Origin: Paraburkholderia diazotrophica
GTDB lineage: Bacteria; Pseudomonadota; Gammaproteobacteria; Burkholderiales; Burkholderiaceae
Assembly: GCF_900108945.1 (NCBI RefSeq)
Contig: NZ_FNYE01000008.1
Coordinates: 1-64,000, forward strand
Length of the DNA stretch: 64,000 nucleotides
Direction: 5' to 3'
This document shows, in pieces, positions 49,307 through 58,270 of this stretch (within the stretch, counting starts at the first letter, position 1; every line of letters starts with the position of its first letter). Both the position numbers and the translations under genes were made by a program. Below the pieces are notes generated by a model. The model was not told the origin of the DNA, made no database searches, and saw only the letters and a program-made list of their open reading frames with translations.

Positions 49307-49504
49307 TCAGGAAAAGCGCTTGATAGCGCGCAGAGCAGTGTCGCCGGACTCCGTGATACGCCATTGCTGCAAGCCAGAAGCGAGTTTTTCGAGCTGAACG
49401 AGCTGTCGTTCGAGCAGGGCGTCGAGCTCCTCGCGTTCCATGTCGACCTGATTGGGGGCGTCCTTGACGAGCAACAACGTGGCGAATTCATGCGGACTCA
49501 GCAT
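49307..49504 (-). CDS. Small conserved-looking protein of unknown function
   Basis: A 65-residue protein beginning MLSPHEFATLLLVKD, acidic and helical in the middle (MEREELDALLERQLVQLEKL), ending with a possible winged-helix-like WRITESGDTALRAI. It resembles short hypothetical proteins of Burkholderiaceae. ATG 49504 has GGAGAGAAAC just upstream; an in-frame ATG six codons earlier is less likely. No motif gives a function. Confidence 0.6.
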   Translation of the reverse strand: MLSPHEFATLLLVKDAPNQVDMEREELDALLERQLVQLEKLASGLQQWRITESGDTALRAIKRFS

Positions 49505-49860
49505 CGTTTCTCTCCGTGTCAAGCGTACTCGGGGTGCCTTTGCGCCAGCCGACGGCCCTGTCGACGGCGGAGGATCCAGCGGGCGGTGATTCCCCTGGAT
49601 CAGGCCTGAAGTTGTGCTTTATCGCCCCACGTCCGTGCATTCGCTGCCGTCCGAGGACGTTTAAGGACGTTGGGGAACTGGAGTGTAGTCAATCGCCGCG
49701 GGAAGTCCAAATCGGCCCCGAAAATTTTCCCGTTGACAGCACGACCACTGAGAGGCGGTCCGGGTTGGACGGCAACTCCTTGATTTCACTGGAGGTATTG
49801 CGTGCGGTGCAGCATGGCGGAAATAGACTTGGGATCGCTGCGCGTATGTCCCAAGGAAGG
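49505..49860. other. Stretch without a recognised gene
   Basis: About 356 bases between the small gene and the 3' end of glpR. Open frames here have codon use and composition unlike neighbouring genes. The only pattern seen is a short direct repeat (GAGGACGTT then AAGGACGTT) near 49656-49673. No tRNA or terminator was recognised. Confidence 0.5.
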
Positions 49861-50640
49861 TCATTCCGCGACGTAGACCTGCGTGCCCGTGCTGGCCAGT
49901 GTGTCGGCCATTTCCGGCGGCGGCGGCGCATCGGTGAACAGCGAGTCGATCTGATTCAGATGTCCCTGGCGGACCAGCGCCGGACGGCCGAATTTCGAAT
50001 GGTCGGCGGCGAGAAAGACGGTGCGCGAATGCTCGATGATCGCTTCCGCGACGCGCACTTCGCGTGTGTCGAAGTCGCGCAGCGTCCCGTCCGTCTCGAT
50101 GCTCGACGTGCCGATGATCGCGAAGTCGACCTTGAACTGCCGGATGAAGTCGATCGCAAGCTCGCCGACGATGCCCTTGTCCCACGGACGCACGATGCCG
50201 CCCGTCACCAGCACCTCGCAATCCGGGTAGCCGCTCATCATGCTCGCGACGTTCAGGTTGTTCGTGATCACGCGCAACCCGCGATGCCGGTTCAACGCGC
50301 GCGCGACTTCTTCCGTCGTCGTGCCGAGGTTGATGAAGAGCGAGGCCTGATCGGGAATGTGCGTCGCCACGAGGGCCGCGATGCGCCGCTTCTCGTCATG
50401 GAACATCCGCTGCCGCGCACTGTAGGACACGTTCTCGGAACTGGTCGGCAGACTGGCGCCGCCGTGATAGCGGCGCAGCAGATTCATGTCGGCGAGCCAG
50501 TTGACGTCGCGGCGAATCGTCTGCGGTGTCACGTCGAAGTGCGAGGCCAGGTCGTCGACCGTCACGAAGCCGTCGCGCTGCACCCACTCGAGCAGTTCCT
50601 GTTGACGTGCATTGAGCGTGAGGCGTGGGTCGCGTGTCAT
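49861..50640 (-). CDS. glpR: DeoR-family glycerol-3-phosphate regulon repressor
   Basis: A 259-residue DeoR repressor. The helix-turn-helix is in FVTVDDLASHFDVTPQTIRR, followed by a sugar-phosphate-sensing domain with LFINLGTTTEEVARAL and the terminal FLAADHSKFGRPA. In this family glycerol 3-phosphate is the inducer. ATG 50640 (MTRDPRLTL) is at family length; the open frame extends 52 codons further without similarity. It lies about 1.3 kb from the glpD operators, and no GlpR site was seen at its own promoter. Confidence 0.88.
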   Translation of the reverse strand: MTRDPRLTLNARQQELLEWVQRDGFVTVDDLASHFDVTPQTIRRDVNWLADMNLLRRYHGGASLPTSSENVSYSARQRMFHDEKRRIAALVATHIPDQASLFINLGTTTEEVARALNRHRGLRVITNNLNVASMMSGYPDCEVLVTGGIVRPWDKGIVGELAIDFIRQFKVDFAIIGTSSIETDGTLRDFDTREVRVAEAIIEHSRTVFLAADHSKFGRPALVRQGHLNQIDSLFTDAPPPPEMADTLASTGTQVYVAE

Positions 50641-51200
50641 GGTGATTGTGTTGAGCGCCGCACGATGAGCGGGCGAAGGTTGGCTTGGCCGTATTGTAAG
50701 ACCTTCGTCGGCGCGGGCCTTGGAGTCCGGTTCTCTCGCACGTCGTATCGGTCTCGTGGATCGCGCCCGACCTGCTGGAATAGTTCGAGATGACAACGAT
50801 TCGAAAGCCGGCCCTGTGATCGCAAACGAAGCCCTTCGTGATAACGCCCGAGCGGAGCTTCGAGCCCGCCTTCTTACAGTCGATTACTGCAATGCGCGAT
50901 TGCATGTGCGAAGCCTTCGGGCTGGGTCTTAACGCGTTGCGTTCACACGCTTTCCATTCCTTTTATGCGTGGCGTTGATCACCGTCGGTATTTGCATTGT
51001 TTCGACTCATGCTCTTGTGGAACTGCGTCCCTCCGGCACGGTCTGTGCTGTGTTATCTGCGAAATTGCAGAGCAACGGCTAAGATGAAAGAAAGAAGTCA
51101 AATGTTGCAAGGCACTGTAGTGGTCACGGGCGGCGGTCGAACCTGGATTCATACGGATCAGCCCGCGCACGGGGCGCTACGGCTTTCGGAGCGTACGTTT
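50641..51200. other. Long intergenic region between glpR and the ferritin-like gene
   Basis: 560 bases with divergent promoters expected. A 6-bp inverted repeat TGCAAT/ATTGCA is at 50888-50904 and a short AGCC-TTCG-GGCT hairpin at 50912-50923. The open frame leading into the next gene uses many codons rare in this genome (CGA, GTA, CTA, ACT), so I read it as non-coding leader. Confidence 0.5.
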
Positions 51201-52028
51201 ATGCACAACGAGGCTGCCCACGTGATGCCCTGGCGCATCGAAGACATCGATCTCAATCGCATCGACCGTCAACGCGCGGTCGCCAATGAAGACCTGTTGT
51301 TGTTGCTGTGCGCGGCTTCGTTCATCGAGAGCGGCACCGACCTCTACACCAGCAATCTGAGCAAGTTCTTCAACGGCGATCCCGAAGTGTCCGCGTGGCT
51401 TAATAACGAGTGGGAGCCGGAAGAGCTGCAGCACGGCCGCGCACTGAAGGCCTATATCGCGCACGTATGGCCCGAGTTCGATTGGGATACGGCCTTCCGC
51501 AACTTCTTCGAAGAGTATTCGAAGACCTGCAATGTCGAAGACTTCGAGAAGACGCGCGCGCTGGAGATGGTCGCGCGCTGCGTCGTCGAGACGGGTACGG
51601 CCACGCTGTATCGCGCGATCGGCGAATGTTCGGATGAACCCGTGCTGAAGGAAATCACCGACAACATTCGCACCGACGAAGTGCGTCACTACAAGCACTT
51701 TTTCAAATACTTCAAGAAGTACAACAAGATCGAGGGCAATGGCCGCCTCGCGGTGCTGGGCGCGCTGATGCGCCGCGTGATGGAGATCAAGAACGAAGAC
51801 TCGGAGATCGCGCTGCGTCATGTCTTTGCGATCCGCTATCCCGAGCGCGTCAACGATCCCGCGTATAACCGCGACAGGGCCGCGCGCGTGAACCGGCTCG
51901 TGCGGCACAACCTGTCAGCCGATATGTGTGTGAAGATGCTGCTCAAGCCGCTCGATCTGCCGGCGAAGATCCAGCCTGGTGTTCACTACCCGCTGGCGAA
52001 GATCACGCAGCACGTGTTCTTCCGCTGA
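51201..52028 (+). CDS. Ferritin-like di-iron protein, acyl-ACP desaturase-like fold
   Basis: A 275-residue helical protein with the complete di-iron ligand set: Glu43 (FIESGTDLY), Glu75-x2-His78 (EPEELQHGRA), Glu130 (VVETGTATLY) and Glu160-x2-His163 (TDEVRHYKHF). The spacing fits class II ferritin-like oxidases, and the WEPEELQHGRAL segment recalls acyl-ACP desaturases. The substrate is unknown. The ATG at 51201 is preferred, with CGGAG upstream; an ATG at 51102 would add 33 residues coded by rare codons. A weak hairpin at 52088 and a split-barrel gene follow. Confidence 0.75.
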   Translation: MHNEAAHVMPWRIEDIDLNRIDRQRAVANEDLLLLLCAASFIESGTDLYTSNLSKFFNGDPEVSAWLNNEWEPEELQHGRALKAYIAHVWPEFDWDTAFRNFFEEYSKTCNVEDFEKTRALEMVARCVVETGTATLYRAIGECSDEPVLKEITDNIRTDEVRHYKHFFKYFKKYNKIEGNGRLAVLGALMRRVMEIKNEDSEIALRHVFAIRYPERVNDPAYNRDRAARVNRLVRHNLSADMCVKMLLKPLDLPAKIQPGVHYPLAKITQHVFFR

Positions 52029-52087
52029 ATGCCGCGGCCGCGCCTTGCTGGCCGGCTGACTGCTGACGAACGACATACGACGAACGG

Positions 52088-52110
52088 ATGGCCCGCCACG
52101 CGCGGGCCAT
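52088..52110 (+). terminator. Weak terminator-like hairpin after the ferritin-like gene
   Basis: ATGGCCCGC at 52088-52096 pairs with GCGGGCCAT at 52102-52110, loop CACGC. Only a poor T-run follows, so termination may be partial. Confidence 0.45.
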
Positions 52111-52190
52111 TCGCATTGGACACGGCAACTGCCATAAAGCGTACGCGCTGAAAACGCAACGGCCCCGAACGATCGACGGAGGAAAGATTC

Positions 52191-52715
52191 ATGACTGCAT
52201 CCGCGGATCAAAACCGTGCGCCCGATCAACAGGTGTTCGACGAGTGGCCCGTCGAATTACGCGCGCTCTTCGATGGCGCTGCGCTCGAATCGAAAGTGGG
52301 ATTCACCGCGTCGCTGCTGACCGTCGATACGAGCGGCGGACACGTGCGCACGTCGCTGCTCGGCATCGGCGAGTTGTACGCGCCTGATTCGCGCACGCTA
52401 TGTATCGCGCTCTGGCCGCGATCGCGCGCGGCGCGAGCGATTGGACTCAACGGGCGCGCCGCGTTGACGTTCGTATTCGATGATGCGTTCTATCAGACTC
52501 AACTCCAGTTTGCGCCGATGCAGGCAGAAGGTGCCGGGCTTGCATGCTTCGCGGGATCGATCGAATCGGGCGAAGCGCAGCGAGTGCGTTATGCGCGGCT
52601 CACGTCCGGCATCACGTTCGAACTGGAAGAGGGGAGAGACGCAGTACTCGAACGCTGGAAGCAGCAGATCGAGCACCTGAAGAAAGCCGCCGGCGGTGCG
52701 GTGGCTGGGAGATAG
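52191..52715 (+). CDS. Possible FMN-binding split-barrel (pyridoxamine oxidase-like) protein
   Basis: A 174-residue protein. The middle, HVRTSLLGIGELYAPDSRTL with LNGRAALTFVFDD further on, has the strand pattern of the PNPOx-like split barrel; the C-terminus is a charged helix ending EHLKKAAGG. No signal peptide. The fold assignment is tentative and function unknown. The ATG has GGAGGAAAG upstream. It is 162 bp downstream of the ferritin-like gene on the same strand. Confidence 0.6.
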   Translation: MTASADQNRAPDQQVFDEWPVELRALFDGAALESKVGFTASLLTVDTSGGHVRTSLLGIGELYAPDSRTLCIALWPRSRAARAIGLNGRAALTFVFDDAFYQTQLQFAPMQAEGAGLACFAGSIESGEAQRVRYARLTSGITFELEEGRDAVLERWKQQIEHLKKAAGGAVAGR

Positions 52716-52776
52716 CAGTCAGAAGCGGGGTCGATGCCGGTGGGGGCATCGGCCGCATCGCTTCGCTCGACTCGCG

Positions 52777-54345
52777 TTAGTTGCCGCGCTGACCGTCGCG
52801 CCGCGTATGCGGCGCATCGCTGCGCGGCTTGCCGCCACCGAGCAGCGCGCCCGGGTTCGCATTGCGCGGTTTGCGCGGCGCGTGCGGAGCATGCGCTGTG
52901 CCGTCATGCGCTGCCGCGCGCGGCTTGTCCTGATGACGCGCGCCGTCGTGACGCGCATGCGCGGGCTTTGCGTTCTGCGGCTTCGCGTGCGGCTGGTGCT
53001 TCGGTTTATCGGCCGAAACCGAGCCCGAAGCCGAACCGCGCTGACCGTCGCGCGATGCGCCGTTGTTCGAGCCCATCGAGCCCTCGCGCTTCGGCTGACG
53101 CTGGCCTTGCCGTTGGCCTTGCCCTTGGCCCTGGCTTTGACCTTGACGCGGTGCACGGCCACCACCGCCTTGTCCGCGACGCTGGATCGGCTCGGGACGC
53201 GCGTTCGGATCGGGCTCGAAGGCAGCGATCACTTCTTGCGGGACGGCGCGCTTGATCAGCTTCTCGATATCCTTCAGCAGTTGCAGTTCGTCGACGCATA
53301 CTAGCGACACCGCCTCGCCTGTCGCGCCCGCGCGGCCCGTGCGGCCGATGCGATGCACGTAATCTTCGGGCACGTTCGGCAGATCGAAGTTGACGACATG
53401 CGGCAGTTGATCGATGTCGATGCCGCGCGCCGCGATATCCGTTGCGACGAGCACCTGCAGCGTGCCGTCCTTGAACTCGGACAGCGCGCGCGTGCGCGCC
53501 GACTGGCTCTTGTTGCCGTGAATCGCAAGCGCGCTGATGCCGTCCTTCGTCAACTGTTCGGCGAGACGATTCGCGCCGTGCTTCGTGCGCGTGAACACGA
53601 GCACCTGGAACCAGTTGTGCTGCTTGATCAGGTGAGTCAGCAGTTCGCGCTTGCGGTCGCGATCGACAGGGTGAATCTTTTGCGCGACCGTCTCGGCCGT
53701 CGTATTGCGGCGCGCGACTTCGATCAGCGCGGGCGAATCGAGCAGGCTGTCGGCGAGCGCCTTGATTTCGTCGGAGAAGGTTGCGGAGAACAGCAGGTTC
53801 TGTCGCTTCGGCGGCAGCTTCGCGAGCACGCGCTTGATGTCGTGGATGAAGCCCATGTCGAGCATGCGGTCCGCTTCATCGAGCACGAGAATCTCGAGAT
53901 GCGACAGGTCGATCGTTTTCTGCTGCATGTGATCGAGCAGACGGCCCGGCGTCGCGACGACGATATCGACGCCGCGCCTCAACGCGTCGATCTGCGGATT
54001 GATGCCGACGCCGCCGAACATCACGGTCGACTTGAGCTTCAGATACTTGCCGTAAGCACGCACGCTTTCTTCGACCTGCGCGGCGAGTTCGCGCGTCGGC
54101 GTGAGAATGAGCGCGCGCACGACGCGCTTGCCGCCCGGCGCGGGCGGCATCGTCAGAAGACGTTGCAGGATGGGCAGCGTGAAGCCGGCCGTCTTGCCGG
54201 TGCCCGTTTGCGCACCGGCCATCAGGTCGCCGCCGTTGAGCACGGCGGGGATGGCTTGCAGCTGGATCGGGGTCGGGGATGTGTAGCCCAGTTCGTTGAC
54301 GGCGCGGACCAGCGGTTCGGACAAGCCGAGAGAATCAAAAGACAT
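52777..54345 (-). CDS. rhlE: DEAD-box RNA helicase RhlE
   Basis: A 522-residue helicase. Motifs in order: Q motif ([10 protein letters not shown]), Walker A ([11 protein letters not shown]), PTRELA, DEAD ([10 protein letters not shown]), SAT, and in domain 2 RGIDIDQL and [10 protein letters not shown]. The C-terminal 140 residues are a basic, Gln/Gly/Arg-rich disordered tail with short repeats, typical of RhlE for RNA binding. ATG 54345 is the conserved MSFDSLGLS start. Confidence 0.92.
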   Translation of the reverse strand: MSFDSLGLSEPLVRAVNELGYTSPTPIQLQAIPAVLNGGDLMAGAQTGTGKTAGFTLPILQRLLTMPPAPGGKRVVRALILTPTRELAAQVEESVRAYGKYLKLKSTVMFGGVGINPQIDALRRGVDIVVATPGRLLDHMQQKTIDLSHLEILVLDEADRMLDMGFIHDIKRVLAKLPPKRQNLLFSATFSDEIKALADSLLDSPALIEVARRNTTAETVAQKIHPVDRDRKRELLTHLIKQHNWFQVLVFTRTKHGANRLAEQLTKDGISALAIHGNKSQSARTRALSEFKDGTLQVLVATDIAARGIDIDQLPHVVNFDLPNVPEDYVHRIGRTGRAGATGEAVSLVCVDELQLLKDIEKLIKRAVPQEVIAAFEPDPNARPEPIQRRGQGGGGRAPRQGQSQGQGQGQRQGQRQPKREGSMGSNNGASRDGQRGSASGSVSADKPKHQPHAKPQNAKPAHARHDGARHQDKPRAAAHDGTAHAPHAPRKPRNANPGALLGGGKPRSDAPHTRRDGQRGN

Positions 54346-54540
54346 AAAAACTCTTTGCAATGCAATTGTGCAAACGGTGCGAACGCAGCCATCAGGCGCG
54401 CTCCCGGGCGATCGAGGCGATCGCTCGCCCGACACTCACCGTTCACGGAGAAATCGGCGGCACGCGCGATGCGTGCCGAATGCTCGACGCGCTATGCAGA
54501 CACGTCGACTGGCATTAAGTTGCATCCACCGCCGCGCGTC

Positions 54541-55161
54541 TTACGCGACATAACGCGCGACGCTGACGAATTGACACAGACTGCCGGCGAGTACGAACAG
54601 GTGCCAGATACCGTGTCCGTGCCGGATGCGCTCGTCGTTGACAAAGAAGTAGATGCCCGCGCTATAGATGATCCCGCCTGCCACGAGCCACGCAGTGCCC
54701 GCAGCCGGCAACGCAGTGACCAGCGGGCGGATGGCGACGAGCGCAAGCCATCCCATCAGCACATAAAGCACCATCGATACGCTGCGGGTGCGTCGCCCGA
54801 GCGTCAATTCCTGCACGATCCCGAGCGCCGCCAGGCCCCAGCTCACGCCGAACAGCGACCAGCCCCACGGACCACGCAGCGTGACCAGCGTGAATGGCGT
54901 ATAGCTGCCTGCGATCAGCAGGTAGATCGCAGAGTGATCGCACTTCTGCAGGATCGCTTTCAGACGCGGACCTCTCACGCTGTGATAGAGCGTCGAGATG
55001 CCGTACAGCGCGCAAAGCATCGCGCCGTAGACGCTGAAGCTCACGACCTTGTACGCATCGCCGTCGAGCGCGCCCATCGTCACGAGCGTTGCGAGCCCCG
55101 CCACCGACAACACGGCGCCGACGAGGTGAGTGATGCTGTTCAGACGCTCCCCGACGTGCAC
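54541..55161 (-). CDS. Hemolysin III / PAQR-family membrane protein
   Basis: A 206-residue, seven-span membrane protein of the HlyIII/YqfA group. The family's metal-site residues are present: SITHLVG, STLYHS, DHSAIYLLIAGSYTPF and GIWHLFVLAGS. The bacterial function is not settled and the hemolysin name should not be read as toxicity. GTG 55161 is fixed by GGAGGAAG upstream. It follows no close neighbour on its strand. Confidence 0.85.
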   Translation of the reverse strand: MHVGERLNSITHLVGAVLSVAGLATLVTMGALDGDAYKVVSFSVYGAMLCALYGISTLYHSVRGPRLKAILQKCDHSAIYLLIAGSYTPFTLVTLRGPWGWSLFGVSWGLAALGIVQELTLGRRTRSVSMVLYVLMGWLALVAIRPLVTALPAAGTAWLVAGGIIYSAGIYFFVNDERIRHGHGIWHLFVLAGSLCQFVSVARYVA

Positions 55162-55293
55162 GGTACTTCCTCCCGCATGATGCCTGCGCCATCCGGCAAA
55201 CGACACTGGACATACGTTATACGCCCGATATGTCAGATTCCGTTACGTCGAAGACAAGCGGGCTTCGAAACCGCGATGCTACACGATGCTGCA

Positions 55294-55335
55294 AAAAGCG
55301 AAGGGCGCGGCCGCGATAACCGCAGGCCGCGCCCC
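55294..55335 (-). terminator. Rho-independent terminator of the cytochrome operon
   Basis: On the minus strand GGGCGCGGCC-type arms (55326-55335 and 55304-55313) form a perfect 10-bp stem, followed by TTCGCTTTTT (55294-55303). It lies 18 bases beyond the stop of the trihaem cytochrome gene. Confidence 0.85.
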
Positions 55336-55352
55336 GATACATCAACCGGCGC

Positions 55353-56651
55353 TTAGTCGAGCGGCGCCGAACGCAGATCGACCACTTGTTGCGGCGACAC
55401 AGCCGTGCCGTGGTTGCCCCACGACTGGCGGATGTACGTTACAACGGCTGCGACTTCCTGATTCGACAGCGACTGCGCGAACGGCGGCATGCCATACGGC
55501 TTCGGATTGCCGTCCGTGCTCGGCGGATAGCCGCCGTTCAGCACCATGCGGATCGGGTTGACGGCCGACGGCATCTGGATCGACTGGTTGTTCGCGAGCG
55601 GCGGGAAGTTCGGCGGCTGGCCGAGACCATTCGCTTCGTGGCACTTCGCGCAGTTGTCCGCGTAGACCTTCTGACCTTGCTTCAACAGCTCGCCGCCGAA
55701 TTGCTCCGACGTCTCGAGCTGCAGATGCTCAGGCGCTTCGCTCTTCTGCGGGATCGTCTTCAGGTACGTCGACATTGCGTGGATGTCATCGTCCGTCATG
55801 TATTGCAGGCTGTTGTGAACCACTTCGGCCATCGGACCGAACACCGCGCCGCGCGGCGACACGCCCGTCTTCAGCAGATCGGAAATGTCCTTGATGTCCC
55901 AGTCGCCGAGGCCCGCTTCCTTGTTCGACGTCAGCGACGGCGCGTACCAGTTCTGCAGCGGGATCAGGCCGCCGGCAAACGCAGCCGAGTTGACGGGACC
56001 GCCCATCGCGTTGATCGATGTGTGGCACATACCGCAGTGGCCGAGGCCTTCGATCAGATACGCACCGCGGTTCCATTCGACCGACTTGGTCGGGTCCGGC
56101 TTGTACTCGCCTTCACGGAAGAACAGCGTGCGCCAGCCGATCAGCAGGTTGCGGTTGTTGAACGGGAACTTGAGTTCGTGCGGGCGGCTCGGCACCGATG
56201 CGGGCGGGACCGAACGCAGATAGGCGTAGATCGCGTCCGAGTCGGCGCGCGAAACCTTCGTGTAGCTCGTGAACGGGAACGCCGGATAGAGCAGGCTGCC
56301 GTCCTTCGAGCGGCCCGTGTGCATCGCGCGATAGAAGTCGTCCTGCGACCATTTGCCGATGCCGTACTGGTCATCAGGCGTGATGTTCGGCGTGAACAGC
56401 GTGCCGAACGGCGTGGCCATCGGCAGGCCGCCGGCGAATGTCTTGCCGCCGCGCACCGTGTGGCACGCGATACAGTCGCCGGCGCGAGCGAGGTACTCGC
56501 CCTTCTTGATCAGTTCAGCCTGGTCTGCCGGCGTGGCCGCCATCGCGGTGCCGTTGTGCAGGTTGTCGCTACCCGACCACAGGACGGGAACGAGTGCGGC
56601 AGCCGCAACGACGACGACAGCCGAAAGGGCGAACAAAGACTTGCGTTTCAT
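55353..56651 (-). CDS. Membrane-bound trihaem c-type cytochrome (AdhB-like)
   Basis: A 432-residue secreted cytochrome with an N-terminal signal/anchor (about 7-30) and three haem sites: CIACH, CGMCH and CAKCH. The domain layout is that of the cytochrome subunit of alcohol/gluconate/sorbitol dehydrogenases, which passes electrons to ubiquinone. No dehydrogenase subunit is adjacent, so its electron donor must be encoded elsewhere. It follows the dihaem cytochrome after 21 bp and is clearly cotranscribed. Confidence 0.9.
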   Translation of the reverse strand: MKRKSLFALSAVVVVAAAALVPVLWSGSDNLHNGTAMAATPADQAELIKKGEYLARAGDCIACHTVRGGKTFAGGLPMATPFGTLFTPNITPDDQYGIGKWSQDDFYRAMHTGRSKDGSLLYPAFPFTSYTKVSRADSDAIYAYLRSVPPASVPSRPHELKFPFNNRNLLIGWRTLFFREGEYKPDPTKSVEWNRGAYLIEGLGHCGMCHTSINAMGGPVNSAAFAGGLIPLQNWYAPSLTSNKEAGLGDWDIKDISDLLKTGVSPRGAVFGPMAEVVHNSLQYMTDDDIHAMSTYLKTIPQKSEAPEHLQLETSEQFGGELLKQGQKVYADNCAKCHEANGLGQPPNFPPLANNQSIQMPSAVNPIRMVLNGGYPPSTDGNPKPYGMPPFAQSLSNQEVAAVVTYIRQSWGNHGTAVSPQQVVDLRSAPLD

Positions 56652-56672
56652 TTGTTTGTCTCTCCCGGTGCC

Positions 56673-57404
56673 TTATTGCGGTTCGCTGCCGCAGGCAAGC
56701 GGAGTCTTCAACGATTTGGCGGGTACCGGCACTGGGTTCTGCGGCGCCTGCTGCGTGGACAGCCATGCGGCGACTGCGTTCACGTCGGCGTCCGTCAGAC
56801 GCGTTGCGATCGTGTGCATGCAGTCAGGCTCGATTGCGTGGCGCGAACCCGAACGCCATGCGCCCAGCTGCGCGCTGATGTAGTCGGAGTGCAGTCCGAC
56901 CAGGCCCGGAATAGCCGGTTCCATGCCCGTGAGGCCCTTGCCGTGGCAAGCCGCGCAAGCGGGAATCTGCTTCGATGTGTCGCCGTTCAGCACGATTTCC
57001 TTGCCGCGCGCGAGTGTCGCGTCGGAGACGGTCGGCTTGGCCGGCGTCGGATACGGCGGACGCTGCTGCGAGAAGTACGTCGCGATCTGATGAAGGTAGT
57101 CGTCCGAGAGATACGTGACGAGGTAGTTCATCGGCGGATACTTCCGGCGGCCTTCGCGGAAGTTCTTCAACTGGTTGTACAAATAGTCGGCCGGCTTGCC
57201 AGCGAGACGCGGGAAGTAGTCGTTATCCGTGCCCTGGCCTTTCGTGCCGTGACATGCCGTGCAGCCTTGCACGCGCGATTCCATCGTGTCCGGAGCTTTG
57301 GGCTGAGTTTGCGCTTTCGCAGCGCCAGATACGCCTGCGCACCCGATCAAAAGCAGGGCGAGCAAAGGGCGGAAAATGCGTCTTGAAGACACGCGTAACT
57401 CCAT
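56673..57404 (-). CDS. Dihaem cytochrome c4-like protein
   Basis: A 243-residue periplasmic protein with a signal peptide (ending near AAKAQ) and two class-I haem domains, CTACH and CAACH, each followed by a distal Met segment (YPPMNYLV region and IEPDCMHT region). It resembles cytochrome c4/c553 electron shuttles. The start is uncertain: ATG 57404 is listed, but GTG 57392 has GGAG six bases upstream, which is the better ribosome-binding arrangement. First gene of a two-gene operon. Confidence 0.87.
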   Translation of the reverse strand: MELRVSSRRIFRPLLALLLIGCAGVSGAAKAQTQPKAPDTMESRVQGCTACHGTKGQGTDNDYFPRLAGKPADYLYNQLKNFREGRRKYPPMNYLVTYLSDDYLHQIATYFSQQRPPYPTPAKPTVSDATLARGKEIVLNGDTSKQIPACAACHGKGLTGMEPAIPGLVGLHSDYISAQLGAWRSGSRHAIEPDCMHTIATRLTDADVNAVAAWLSTQQAPQNPVPVPAKSLKTPLACGSEPQ

Positions 57405-57892
57405 GATTATCGGGGACCTTGCCGAACTTCGAGCGGATCGGTGTGAGCAGCGCGATGGATACTTCAGACGCTGCGCGGCGACGCAGCATTCTATCATCGA
57501 TGGGTAATGGTGACTATTTGACACATGCGACCAATTTCCCACCTGATGCGCCCTCACGACACCCGTCGATGCGACAAGTTGACGCAACGGATCGTCATCG
57601 CATAAGGACGCGCGCTTGCTCACAAAATGCGTTGCGGCTTGGCGGCAGCGCTTCCAGCTCATTTAAGATTGCGCATTTGCATCGGTGGCGGTCGCTTGCC
57701 TGCGATGTCTCGAGCGCTTCGCTTTCACGATATTCACGCGCGGCGCTTCGTTCGCGAAGTGATGCTGATGCACCGCGGCGCGATGAACGGCGCGGCATCG
57801 TTGAACTGAGTCAGCCGTGAGATATCGAAGCGTACTGTTTCGACCGTCCTTGCCGTCCTTGCATTTTCCAGCGTTCCACTCATAGCCACCTT
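57405..57892. other. Divergent intergenic region between cytochromes and copC, no gene recognised
   Basis: 488 bases. Open frames are short and poorly coding. A tandem CCGTCCTTG repeat occurs near 57850-57867 before copC. No copper-responsive box could be recognised with confidence. Confidence 0.5.
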
Positions 57893-58270
57893 ATGACTCT
57901 TTCCCTGCCATTGCGCTCGCCACTTCGCTGGCGTGCAGCGTGCGGCGTGTCGCTCGTCGTCGCGTCGAACGCCTTCGCTCATGCAACGCCGACGTCGCGC
58001 GAACCCGCGCTCAATGCCGAGATCGCAGCGCCTTCCGCGGTGACGATCCACTTCAGCGAGCCGCTCGAACCGGCGTTCAGCACGATCGCGCTCGTCGATG
58101 CGCATGGCAAGCCGGCGGCATCCTCTGCTTCCGAAGTCGATGCAGCGGACACCAAGACCATCCATCTCGCGTTGCAGCCGCTTGCACCGGGGCGTTATAC
58201 GGTGAAATGGACGGCTGTCGCCGAAGACGGACATCGCACCAAAGGCAGCTACGCCTTCAGCGTCAAATGA
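57893..58270 (+). CDS. copC: Copper-resistance protein CopC
   Basis: A 125-residue periplasmic copper-binding protein. The signal peptide ends at NAFA, leaving His30 as the mature N-terminus (HATPTSREPA), which is the Cu(II) ligand in CopC. The second site segment AVAEDGHRTKG is present, while the Met-rich Cu(I) site is missing. Stop and copD start overlap (ATGA). Confidence 0.9.
   Translation: MTLSLPLRSPLRWRAACGVSLVVASNAFAHATPTSREPALNAEIAAPSAVTIHFSEPLEPAFSTIALVDAHGKPAASSASEVDAADTKTIHLALQPLAPGRYTVKWTAVAEDGHRTKGSYAFSVK

Noticed and set aside
52732..52752. CGATGCC-GGTGGG-GGCATCG hairpin near the rhlE stop
   Set aside because: No T-run on the minus strand; not supported as a terminator.
53000..53160. 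Repetitive coding DNA in the rhlE tail as a possible mobile or satellite repeat
   Set aside because: It encodes the Gln/Gly/Arg-rich tail normal for RhlE and needs no other explanation.
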